Assembly: GCF_963576615.1 (NCBI RefSeq)
Contig: NC_088708.1
Location: forward strand, 59,197,196 to 59,261,195
DNA from: Watersipora subatra
Taxonomy: Eukaryota > Bryozoa > Gymnolaemata > Cheilostomatida > Watersiporidae
DNA length: 64,000 bases
Direction: 5' to 3'
This document shows, piece by piece, positions 54,687 to 64,000 of the stretch. The position numbers and the translations under genes are program-made. A model generated the notes under the pieces. That model saw only the letters and a program-made list of their open reading frames with translations, did not search any database and was not told the origin of the DNA. Numbering within the stretch: position 1 is the first letter of the stretch; every line of letters begins with the position of its first letter.

Positions 54687-55028
54687 GCGATGTAAAGTTT
54701 TTTGCGTCCAATAGATGATTTGAGCTTTGCTGAACACGGTTCAGATCAAAAGAGGCGCATACAATCACAACAGTTCGGTTTTCGATTATTCATGGAGCTT
54801 CCGGTGAGCATGGTCTTTCATGTTGCATCTGTAGTTTTTACGACAAGGTGGTTTTACATTCATCGTTTCAATGACTGCGCAAACGAAATTGTATAAGGAA
54901 ACCTCAAATCGCGAAACCGTTTTAACCTCTATATATGTAAATGCTTGAGAATAACTTGTTCTAATACTCACTGTCTAGATATATAACGTTGACGACTTCC
55001 GAACGATCAAACTTCATTTACGATTTAA

Positions 55029-55110
55029 GCAGTTGGGGTCGGTTGGTTGAGGCGATTGACTTGAAATCAATTGGGCTGTGCCTGCACAGGTTCGAATCCT
55101 ATCAGCTGCG
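55029..55110 (+). tRNA. tRNA-Ser(TGA)-like, class Q
   Basis: U2 copy of 41638. Confidence 0.58.
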
Positions 55111-55444
55111 ATGGTGCAAAGTTTTTTGGCTTCCAATGAATGATTTGAGCCTTGACGAAAATTTTCCAAAAAATGTGAGGCACCTACAATCACAACATTT
55201 AGGTTTTACGATCATTCATAGCATTCCGCAAGAGCAAAGTCTTTTATTACATATCAAAAGTTTTTGCGATTACTTGGTTTTACATCCAGAGTTTTCATAA
55301 TAGCTAAAACAAAGTCGATCAATGAAACTTTAAATGTCGAAACCGTTGTAACTTTGATGTTTCAACATAGCTTGTCCTAATACTTACGGGCTAGATAAAT
55401 AACGCTGTCGACTTGAGATCATACAAACATTATGCTGAACAGAA

Positions 55445-55526
55445 GCAGTTGTGGCCGAGTGGTTAAGGCGATTGACTAGAAATCAATTGGGCTCTGCCCG
55501 CACAGGTTCGAATCCTGTCAACTGCG
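55445..55526 (+). tRNA. tRNA-Ser(AGA), class R
   Basis: U2 copy of 42054; intact. Confidence 0.96.
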
Positions 55527-55889
55527 ATGATGTAAAGCTTTTCGCATCTATTGGATGATTTGAACTTTACTGAAATAGGCTCTTATAAAGTAAATCTCGT
55601 TTTGTCACATTCGATTGGTGTTGCAAATATTTATGGAACTTCACAAAAGCAAAGTGTTTTATTTTGTATCTCAAGTTTTTGCCAGTAGTGTGTTTTACAT
55701 TCGTAGTTTCGATGATGGCTGGAACAAATATACGTGTTTCAATGATGGCGGAAATAAAATTGTAGGATGAATGCTCAAATCTCGAAACCGTTGTAATTTA
55801 AACGTTTCAGAATAACTTTTTCTAATACTAACTGTCTAAATATATAATGTTGACAATTTCGGAACGATCAATCTTCATTTAAAACGTAA

Positions 55890-55971
55890 GCAGTTGTGGC
55901 CGAGTGGTTAAGGCGATTGACTAGAAATCAATTGGGCCCTGCCCGCACAAGTTCGAATCCTGTCAATCGCG
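55890..55971 (+). tRNA. tRNA-Ser(AGA), hybrid P>R
   Basis: U2 copy of 42499. Confidence 0.8.
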
Positions 55972-56334
55972 ATGATGTAAACCTTTTCGCATCTATTGGA
56001 TGATTTGAACTTTACTGAAATAGGTTCTTATAATGTGAATCTTGTTTTGTCACATTCGATTGGTGTTGCAAATATTTATGGAACTTCACAAAAGCAAAGT
56101 CTTTTATTTTGTATCTCAAGTTTTTGCCAGTTGTGTGTTTTACATTCCTAGTTTCGATGATGGCTGGAACAATTATACGTGTTTCAATGATGGCGGAAAT
56201 AAAATTGTAGGATGAAAGCTCAAATCTCGAAACCGTTGTAATTTAAACGTTTCAGAATAACTTGTTCTAATACTAACTGTCTAAATATATAATGTTGACA
56301 ATTTCGGAACAATCAATCTTCATTTAAAACGTAA

Positions 56335-56416
56335 GCAGTTGTGGCCGAGTGGTTAAGGCGATTGACTTGAAATCAATTGGGCTATGCCCGCACAGGTTCG
56401 AATCCTGTCAACTGCG
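56335..56416 (+). tRNA. tRNA-Ser(TGA), class P
   Basis: U2 copy of 42944; intact. Confidence 0.96.
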
Positions 56417-56758
56417 GCGATGTAAAGTTTTTTGCGTACAATAGATGATTTGAGCTTTGCTGAACACAGTTCAGATCAAAAGAGGCGCATACAATCACAA
56501 CAGTTCGGTTTTCGATTATTCATGGAGCTTCCGGTGAGCATGGTCTTTCATGTTGCATCTCCAGTTTTTACGACGAGGTGCTTTTACATTCATCGTTTCA
56601 ATGACTGCGCAAACGAAATTGTATAAGGAAACCTCAAATCGCGAAACCGTTTTAACCTCTATATATGTAAATGCTTGAGAATAACTTGTTCTAATACTTA
56701 CTGTCTAGATATATAACGTTGACGACTTCCGAACGATCAAACTTCATTTACAATTTAA

Positions 56759-56840
56759 GCAGTTGGGGTCGATTGGTTGAGGCGATTGACTTGAAATCAA
56801 TTGGGCTGTGCCTGCACAGGTTCGAATCCTATCAGCTGCG
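56759..56840 (+). tRNA. tRNA-Ser(TGA)-like, class Q, A14 retained
   Basis: U2 copy of 43368. Confidence 0.6.
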
Positions 56841-57174
56841 ATGGTGCAAAGTTTTTTGGCTTCCAATGAATGATTTGAGCCTTGACGAAAATTTTCCAAA
56901 AAATGTTAGGCACCTACAATCACAACATTTAGGTTTTACGATCATTCATAGCATTCCGCAAGAGCAAAGTCTTTTATTACATATCAAAAGTTTTTGCGAT
57001 AACTTGGTTTTACATCCAGAGTTTTCAAAGTTGCTCAAACAAAATCGTTTAATGAAACATTAAATATGGAAACCGTTTTAACTTTAATGTTTCAACATAG
57101 GTTGTCCTAATACTTACGGGCTAGATAAATAACGCTGTCGACTTGAGATCATACAAACATTATGCTGAACAGAA

Positions 57175-57256
57175 GCAGTTGTGGTCGAGTGGTTAAGGGG
57201 ATTGACTCGAAATCAATTGTGCTCTGCCCGCTCAGGTTCGAATCCTGTCAACTGCG
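57175..57256 (+). tRNA. tRNA-Ser(CGA), class R variant
   Basis: U2 copy of 43784. Confidence 0.8.
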
Positions 57257-57619
57257 ATGATGTAAAGCTTTTCGCATCTATTGGATGATTTGAACTTTGC
57301 TGAAATAGGTTCTTATAATGTGAATCTTGTTTTGTCACATTCGATTGGTGCTGCAAATGTTTATGGAACTTCACAAAAGCAAAGTCTTTTATTTTGTATC
57401 TCAAGTTTTTGCCAGTAGTGTGTTTTACATTCGTAGTTTCGATGATGGCTGGAACAAATATACGTGTTTCAATGATGGCGGAATTAAAATTGTAGGATGA
57501 AAGCTCAAATCTCGAAACCGTAGTAACTTAAACGTTTCAGAATAACTTGTTCTAATACTAACTGTCTAAATATATAATGTTGACAATTTCGGAACGATCA
57601 ATCTTCATTTAAAACGTAA

Positions 57620-57701
57620 GCAGTTGTGGTCGAGTGGTTAAGGCGATTGACTTGAAATCAATTGGGCTGTGCCTGCACAGGTTCGAATCCTGTCAACTGT
57701 G
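57620..57701 (+). tRNA. tRNA-Ser(TGA), hybrid P>Q
   Basis: U2 copy of 44229. Confidence 0.93.
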
Positions 57702-58040
57702 ATGGTGCAAAGTTTTTTGGCTTCCAATGAATGATTTGAGCCTTGACGAAAATTTTCCAAAAAATGTGAGGAACACACAGTCACAACATTTAGGTTTAAC
57801 GATCATTCATAGAATTCCGCAAGAGCAAAGTTTTTTATTTCATATCAAAGGTTATTGCGATTACTTGGTTTTACATCCAGAGTTTTCATAATAGCTAAAA
57901 CAACGTCGATCAATGAAACTTCAAATGTAGTTCAAACTTCCTTGTAACTTTAATGTTTCAACATAGCTTGTCCTAATACTTACGGGCTAGATAAATAACG
58001 CTGTCGACTTGAGATCATACAAACATTATGCTGAACAGAA

Positions 58041-58122
58041 GCAGTTGTGGCCGAGTGGTTAAGGCGATTGACTCGAAATCAATTGGGCTCTGCCCGCACA
58101 GGTTCGAATCCTGTCAACTGCG
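58041..58122 (+). tRNA. tRNA-Ser(CGA), class R
   Basis: U2 copy of 44650, with the same disrupted upstream element. Confidence 0.95.
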
Positions 58123-58485
58123 ATGATGTAAAGCTTTTCGCATCTATTGGATGATTTGAACTTTACTGAAATAGGTTCTTATAAAGTGAATCTCGTTTTG
58201 TCACATTCGATTGGTGTTGCAAATATTTATGGAACTTCACAAAAGCAAAGTCTTTTATTTTGTATCTCAAGTTTTTGCCAGTAGTGTGTTTTACATTCGT
58301 AGTTTCGATGATGGCTGGAACAAATATACGTGTTTCAATGATGGCGGAAATAAAATTGTAGGATGAAAGCTCAAATCTCGAAACCATTGTAATTTAAACG
58401 TTTCAGAATAACTTGTTCTAATACTAACTGTCTAAATATATAATGTTGACAATTTCGGAACAATCAATCTTCATTTAAAACGTAA

Positions 58486-58567
58486 GCAGTTGTGGCCGAG
58501 TGGTTAAGGCGATTGACTAGAAATCAATTGGGCCCTGCCCGCACAAGTTCGAATCCTGTCAACCGCG
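58486..58567 (+). tRNA. tRNA-Ser(AGA), hybrid P>R
   Basis: U2 copy of 45095. Confidence 0.8.
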
Positions 58568-58930
58568 ATGATGTAAACCTTTTCGCATCTATTGGATGAT
58601 TTGAACTTTACTGAAATAGGTTCTTATAATGTGAATCTTGTTTTGTCACATTCGATTGGTGTTGCAAATATTTATGGAACTTCACAAAAGCAAAGTCTTT
58701 TATTTTGTATCTCAAGTTTTTGCCAGTAGTGTGTTTTACATTCCTAGTTTCGATGATGGCTGGAACAAATATACGTGTTTCAATGATGGCGGAAATAAAA
58801 TTGTATGATGAAAGCTCAAATCTCGAAACCGTTGTAATTTAAACGTTTCAGAATAACTTGTTCTAATACTAACTGTCTAAATATATAATGTTGACAATTT
58901 CGGAACAATCAATCTTCATTTAAAACGTAA

Positions 58931-59012
58931 GCATTTGTGGCCGAGTGGTTAAGGCGATTGACTTGAAATCAATTGGGCTATGCCCGCACAGGTTTGAATC
59001 CTGTCAACTGGG
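58931..59012 (+). tRNA. tRNA-Ser(TGA), class P, altered acceptor
   Basis: First gene of U3; same as 45540. Confidence 0.7.
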
Positions 59013-59354
59013 GCGATGTAAAGTTTTTTGCGTCCAATAGATGATTTGAGCTTTGCTGAACACAGTTCAGATCAAAAGAGGCGCATACAATCACAACAGT
59101 TCGGTTTTCGATTATTCATGGAGCTTCCGGTGAGCATGGTCTTTCATGTTGCATCTCTAGTTTTTACGACAAGGTGGTTTTACATTCATCGTTTCAATGA
59201 CTGTGCAAACGAAATTGTATAAGGAAACCTCAAATCGCGAAACCGTTTTAACCTCTATATATGTAAATGCTTGAGAATAACTTGTTCTAATACTTACTGT
59301 CTAGATATATAACATTGACGACTTCCGAACGATCAAACTTCATTTACAATTTAA

Positions 59355-59436
59355 GCAGTTGGGGTCGGTTGGTTGAGGCGATTGACTTGAAATCAATTGG
59401 GCTGTGCCTGAACAGGTTCGAATCCTATCAGCTGCG
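59355..59436 (+). tRNA. tRNA-Ser(TGA)-like, class Q
   Basis: U3 copy of 31713. Confidence 0.55.
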
Positions 59437-59770
59437 ATGGTGCAAAGTTTTTTGGCTTCCAATGAATGATTTGAGCCTTGACGAAAATTTTCCAAAAAAT
59501 TTGAGGCACACACAATCACAACATTTAGGTGTAACGATCATTCATAGAATTCCGCAAGAGCAAAGTCTTTTATTTCATATCAAAAGTTTTTGCGATTACT
59601 TGGTGTTACAGCCAGAGTTTTCAAAGTAGCTCAAACAAAGTCGTTTAATGAAACATTAAATGTCGAAACCGTTTTAACTTTAATGTTTCAACATAGGTTG
59701 TCCTAATACTTACGGGCTAGATAAATAACGCTGTCGACTTGAGATCATACAAACATTATGCTGAACAAAA

Positions 59771-59852
59771 GCAGTTGTGGCCGAGTGGTTAAGGCGATTG
59801 ACTCGAAATCAATTGGGCTCTGCCTGGACAGGTTCGAATCCTGTCAACTGCG
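59771..59852 (+). tRNA. tRNA-Ser(CGA), class R
   Basis: U3 copy of 32129. Confidence 0.92.
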
Positions 59853-60215
59853 ATGATGTAAAGCTTTTCGCATCTATTGGATGATTTGAACTTTACTGAA
59901 ATAGGTTCTTATAATGTGAATCTTGTTTTGTCACATTCGATTGGTGTTGCAAATATTTATGGAACTTCACAAAAGCAAAGTCTTTTATTTTGTATCTCAA
60001 GTTTTTGCCAAATGTGTGTTTTACATTCGTAGTTTCGATGATGGCTGGAACAAATATACGTGTTTCAATGATGGCGGAAATAAAATTGTAGGATGAAAGC
60101 TCAAATCTCGAAGCCGTTGTAACTTAAACGTTTCAGAATAACTTGTTCTAATACTAACTGTCTAAATATATAATGTTGACAATTTCGGAACAATCAATCT
60201 TCATTTAAATTGTAA

Positions 60216-60297
60216 GCAGTTGTGGCCGAGTGGTTAAGGCGATTGACTTGAAATCAATTGGGCTATGCCCGCACAGGTTCGAATCCTGTCAACTGCG
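60216..60297 (+). tRNA. tRNA-Ser(TGA), hybrid P>Q
   Basis: U3 copy of 32574, present here but missing from U2. Confidence 0.95.
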
Positions 60298-60630
60298 ATG
60301 ATGAAAAGTTTTTTGGCTTCCAATGAATGATTTGAGCCTTGATGAAATTTTCCAAAAACTGTGAGGAACACACAGTCACAACATTTAGGTTTTACGATCA
60401 TTCATAGAAATCCGCAAGAGCAAAGTCTTTTATTTCATATCAAAAGTTTTTGCGATTATTTGATTTGACATCCGGAGTTTTCATAATAGCTAAAACAAAG
60501 TCGTTTAATGAAACTTTAAATGTCGAAACCGTTGTAACTTTAATGTTTCAACATAGCTTGTCCTAATACTTATGGACTAGATAAATAACGCTGTCGACTT
60601 CAGATCATTCAAACATTATGCTGAACAGAA

Positions 60631-60712
60631 GCAGTTGTGGCCGAGTGGTTAAAGCGATTGATTAGAAATCAATTGGGCTCTGCCCGCACAGGTTCGAATC
60701 CTGTCAACTGCG
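60631..60712 (+). tRNA. tRNA-Ser(AGA), class R
   Basis: U3 copy of 32989, present here but missing from U2. Confidence 0.87.
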
Positions 60713-61075
60713 ATGATGTAAAGCTTTTCGCATCTATTGGATGATTTGAACTTTGTTGAAAAAGGTTCTTATAATGTGAATCATGTTTTGTCACATTCGA
60801 TTGGTGTTGCAAATAGTTATGGAGCTTCGCAAAAGCAAAGTCTTTTATTTTGTATCTCAAGTTTTTGCCAGTTGTGTGTTTTACATTCGTATTCTCGATG
60901 ATGGCTGGAACAAATATACGTGTTTCAATAATGGCGGAACTAAAATTGTAGGATGAAAGCTCAATTCTCGAAACCGTTGTAATTTAATTGTTTCAGAATA
61001 ACTTGTTCTAATACTAACTGTCTAAATATATAATGTTGACAATTTCGGAACAGTCAATCTTCATTTAAAACGTAA

Positions 61076-61157
61076 GCAGTCGTGGCCGAGTGGTTAAGGC
61101 GTTTGACTAGAAATCAATTGGGCTCTGCCCGCACAGGTTCGAATCCTATCAACTGCG
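61076..61157 (+). tRNA. tRNA-Ser(AGA) in class P flanks
   Basis: U3 copy of 33434. Confidence 0.83.
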
Positions 61158-61499
61158 GCGATGTAAAGTTTTTTGCGTCCAATAGATGATTGGAGCTTTG
61201 CTGAACACGGTTCAGATCAAAAGAGGCGCATACAATCACAACAGTTCGGTTTTCGATTATTCATGGAGCTTCCGGTGAGCATGGTCTTTCATGTTGCATC
61301 TCCAGTTTTTACGACGAGGTGCTTTTACATTCATCGTTTCAATGACTGCGCAAACGAAATTGTATTAGGAAACCTCAAATCGCGAAACCGTTTTAACCTC
61401 TATATATGTAAATGCTTGAGAATAACTTGTTCTAATACTTACTGTCTAGATATATAACGTTTACGACTTCCGAACGATCAAACTTCATTTACAATTTAA

Positions 61500-61581
61500 G
61501 CAGTTGGGGTCGGTTGGTTGAGGCGATTGACTTGAAATCAATTGGGCTGTGCCTGCACAGGTTTGAATCCTGTCAACTGCG
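61500..61581 (+). tRNA. tRNA-Ser(TGA)-like, class Q
   Basis: U3 copy of 33858. Confidence 0.5.
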
Positions 61582-61943
61582 ATGATGTAAAGTTTTTTGG
61601 CTTCCAATGAATGATTTGAGCCTTGATGAAATTTTCCAAAAAATGTGAGGAACACACAGTCACAACATTTAGGTTATACGATCATTCATAGAATTCCGCA
61701 AAAGCAAAGTCTTTTATTTTGTATCAAAAGTTTTTGCCAGTTGTGTGTTCTACATTCGTAGTTTCGATGATGGCTGAAACAAATATACGTGTTTCAATGA
61801 TGGCGAAAATAAAATTGTAGGATGAAAGCTCAAATCTCGAAACCGTTGTAATTTAAACGTTTCAGAATAACTTGTTCTAATACTAACTGTCTAAATATAT
61901 AATGTTGACAATTTCGGAACAACAATCTTCATTTAAAACGTAA

Positions 61944-62025
61944 GCAGTCGTGGCTGAGTGGTTAAGGCGATTGACTAGAAATCAATTGGGCTCTGCCCGC
62001 ACAGGATCGAATCCTGTTAACTGCG
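61944..62025 (+). tRNA. tRNA-Ser(AGA) in class P flanks, no clear terminator
   Basis: U3 copy of 34302. Confidence 0.78.
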
Positions 62026-62367
62026 GCGATGTAAAGTTATTTGCGTCCAATAGATGATTTGAGCTTTGCGGAACACAGTTCAGATCAAAAGAGGCGCATA
62101 CAATCACAACAGTTCGGTTTTCGATTATTCATGGAGCTTCCGGTGAGCATGGTCTTTCATGTTGCATCTCCAGTTTTTACGACAAGGTGGTTTTACATTC
62201 ATCGTTTCAATGACTGCGCAAACGAAATTGTATAAGGAAACCTCAAATTGCGAAACCGTTTTAACCTCTATATATGTAAATGCTTGAGAATAACTTGTTC
62301 TAATACTTACTGTCTAGATATATAACGTTGACGACTTCCGAACGATCAAACTTAATTTACAATTTAA

Positions 62368-62449
62368 GCAGTTGGGGTCGGGTGGTTGAGGCGATTGACT
62401 TGAAATCAATTGGGCTGTGCCTGCACAGGTTCGAATCCTGTCAACTGTG
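62368..62449 (+). tRNA. tRNA-Ser(TGA)-like, class Q
   Basis: U3 copy of 34726. Confidence 0.58.
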
Positions 62450-62783
62450 ATGATGCAAAGTTTTTTGGCTTCCTATGAATTATTTGAGCCTTGACGAAAA
62501 TTTTCCAAAAAATGTGAGGAACACACAGTCACAACATTTAGGTTTTACGATCATTCATAGAATTCCGCAAGAGCAAAGTCTTTTATTTCATATCAAAAGT
62601 TTTTGCGATTACTTGGTTTTACATCCAGAGTTTTCATAATAGCTAAAACCAAGGCGTTTAATGAAACTTGAAATGTCGAAACCGTTGTAACTTTAATGTT
62701 TTAACATAACTTGTCCTAATACTTACGGACTAGATAAATAACGCTGTCGACTTCAGATCATTCAAACATTATGCTGAACAGAA

Positions 62784-62865
62784 GCAGTTGTGGTCGAGTG
62801 GTTAAGGGGATTGACTCGAAATCAATTGGGCTCTGCCCGCTCAGGTTCGAATCCTGTCAACTGCG
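62784..62865 (+). tRNA. tRNA-Ser(CGA), class R variant
   Basis: U3 copy of 35142. Confidence 0.83.
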
Positions 62866-63228
62866 ATGATGTAAAGCTTTTCGCATCGATTGGATGATTT
62901 GAACTTTGCTGAAATAGGTTCTTATAATGTGAAACTTGTTTTGTCACATTCGATTGGTGCTGCAAATGTTTATGGAACTTCACAAAAGCAAAGTCTTTTA
63001 TTTTGTATCTCAAGTTTTTGCCAGTAGTGTGTTTTACATTCGTAGTTTCGATGATGGCTGGAACAAATATACGTGTTTCAATGATGGCGGAAATAAAATT
63101 GTAGGATGAAAGCTCAAATCTCGAAACCGTAGTAACTTAAACGTTTCAGAATAACTTGTTCTAATACTAACTGTCTAAATATATAATGTTGACAATTTCG
63201 GAACGATCAATCTTCATTTAAAACGTAA

Positions 63229-63310
63229 GCAGTTGTGGTCGAGTGGTTAAGGCGATTCATTTGAAATCAATTGGGCTGTGCCTGCACAGGTTCGAATCCT
63301 ATCAACTGCG
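63229..63310 (+). tRNA. tRNA-Ser(TGA), hybrid P>R
   Basis: U3 copy of 35587. Confidence 0.82.
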
Positions 63311-63673
63311 ATGATGTAAAGCTTTTCGCATCTATTGGATCATTTGAACTTTACTAAAATAGGTTCTTATAATGTGAATCTTGTTTTGTCACATTCGATT
63401 GGTGTTGCAAATATTTATGGAACTTCACAAAAGCAAAGTCTTTTATTTTGTATCTCAACTTTTTGCCAGTTGTGTGTTTTACATTCGTAGTTTCGATGAT
63501 GGCTGGAACAAATATACGTGTTTCAATGATGGCGGAAATAAACTTGTAGGATGAAAGCTCAAATCTCGAAACCGTTGTAATTTAAACGTTTCAGAATAAC
63601 TTGTTCTAATACTAACTGTCTAAATATATAATGTTGACAATTTCGGAACAATCAATCTTCATTTAAAACGTAA

Positions 63674-63755
63674 GCAGTTGTGGCCGAGTGGTTAAGGCGA
63701 TTGACTTGAAATCAATTGGGCTATGCCCGCACAGGTTCGAATCCTATCAGCTGCG
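63674..63755 (+). tRNA. tRNA-Ser(TGA), hybrid P>Q
   Basis: U3 copy of 36032, last tRNA in the window. The remaining 245 bp are Q-to-R spacer. Confidence 0.9.
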
Positions 63756-64000
63756 ATGGTGCAAAGTTTTTTGGCTTCCAATGAATGATTTGAGCCTTGA
63801 CGAAAATTTTCCAAAAAATTTGAGGCACCTACAATCACAACATTTAGGTTTTACGATCATTCATAGCATTCCGCAAGAGCAAAGTCTTTTATTACATATC
63901 AAAAGTTTTTGCGATTACTTGGTTTTACATCTAGAGTTTTCATAATAGCTAAAACAAAGTCGATCAATGAAACTTTAAATGTCGAAACCGTTGTAACTTT

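Larger units (their letters stand above)
45540..58930 (+). repeat. Segmental block U2 (13,391 bp, 31 tRNAs)
   Basis: Matches U1 at offset 14,251 up to about 46.74 kb and at offset 13,391 after about 46.8 kb. The 860-bp difference equals exactly two tRNA units (the counterparts of 32574 and 32989), which are lacking here. Confidence 0.94.
1..64000 (+). repeat. Tandem array of tRNA-Ser (UCN) gene units
   Basis: 127 tRNA-Ser copies recur every ~415-450 bp in one orientation, interrupted only by two copies of an LTR element. The standard gene is 82 nt: 7-bp acceptor stem, 3-bp D-stem, anticodon stem-loop, a 14-nt variable arm with a 4-bp stem (class II tRNA), T-arm, and discriminator G. The anticodon is always bases 34-36 of the gene. 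Class P flanks read GACAATTTCGGA upstream and GCGATGTAAAG plus T6 downstream. Class Q reads GACGACTTCCGA upstream and ATGGTGCAAAG plus T6 downstream. Class R reads GTCGACTTCAGA upstream and ATGATGTAAAGC plus T4 downstream. The three flank types align with each other over their length, so they descend from one unit. 'X>Y' below means 5' flank of class X and 3' flank of class Y. The CCA end is not encoded. Long variable arm, G73 and the anticodons identify serine rather than leucine. Confidence 0.97.
58931..64000 (+). repeat. Segmental block U3, partial (window edge)
   Basis: Matches U1 at a constant offset of 27,642 bp, including the two tRNAs missing from U2 (here at 60216 and 60631). It runs off the right end of the window after 12 tRNA copies. 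Confidence 0.94.

Noticed and set aside
1-64000. Interpretation as tRNA-derived SINEs
   Set aside because: Units are strictly head-to-tail, have complete acceptor stems and discriminator bases, lack an A-rich or LINE-like tail, and have no target-site duplications.
1-64000. CRISPR-like array
   Set aside because: The repeated element is a full tRNA gene and the ~340-bp spacers are themselves repeats; nothing resembles short unique spacers.

Overview
The window is almost entirely one head-to-tail tandem array of tRNA-Ser genes. I count 127 gene copies, all on the + strand, one about every 415-450 bp. Their anticodons are TGA (69 copies, 29 of them in a degenerate class), AGA (35) and CGA (23), so all read serine UCN codons. 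The only protein-coding locus is a Ty3/gypsy LTR retrotransposon on the - strand. It is present twice because a larger block carrying it was duplicated. The intron-less tRNA genes with internal A and B boxes, Pol III T-run terminators and a Mag/SURL/Steamer-like retrotransposon point to a eukaryote, most likely an invertebrate or other metazoan. The species cannot be named from the sequence.

Unit types. The array is built from three diverged versions of one ancestral ~430-bp unit (tRNA plus spacer), called P, Q and R here by their flanks. P normally carries tRNA-Ser(TGA). Q carries a TGA tRNA whose D-arm and A box have changed. R carries CGA or AGA. The ground pattern is P-Q-R (about 1.29 kb). 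Many units are hybrids with the 5' flank of one class and the 3' flank of another (written P>Q, R>P and so on), so exchanges have occurred inside the tRNA sequence. All classes share an AT-rich TATA-like octamer at -50 to -43, an upstream CGAAACCGTT element about 107-117 bp before the gene, and a T4-T6 run 12-13 bases after the gene.

Layout. 1-18025 (block D1): 31 tRNA genes, the retrotransposon at 5491-10128, and a perfect-looking 1730-bp four-tRNA unit repeated three times at 11979-17168. 18026 to about 31.3 kb (block D2): near-identical copy of the first ~13.3 kb of D1, including the retrotransposon (23516-28153) with the same target-site duplication. 31289-45539 (U1, 14,251 bp, 33 tRNAs), 45540-58930 (U2, 13,391 bp, 31 tRNAs) and 58931-64000 (U3, runs off the window): a second large tandem repeat. 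U2 differs from U1 and U3 mainly by loss of an 860-bp, two-tRNA piece. There are therefore at least four nested repeat scales: ~430 bp, ~1.29 kb, 1.73 kb, and 13-18 kb.

How it works together. Intact genes would be transcribed individually by RNA polymerase III to supply serine tRNAs for UCN codons. Unequal crossing-over and gene conversion appear to be reshuffling anticodons, flanks and whole blocks. Short open frames in the spacers begin mostly with TTG and are by-products of repetition, not genes.
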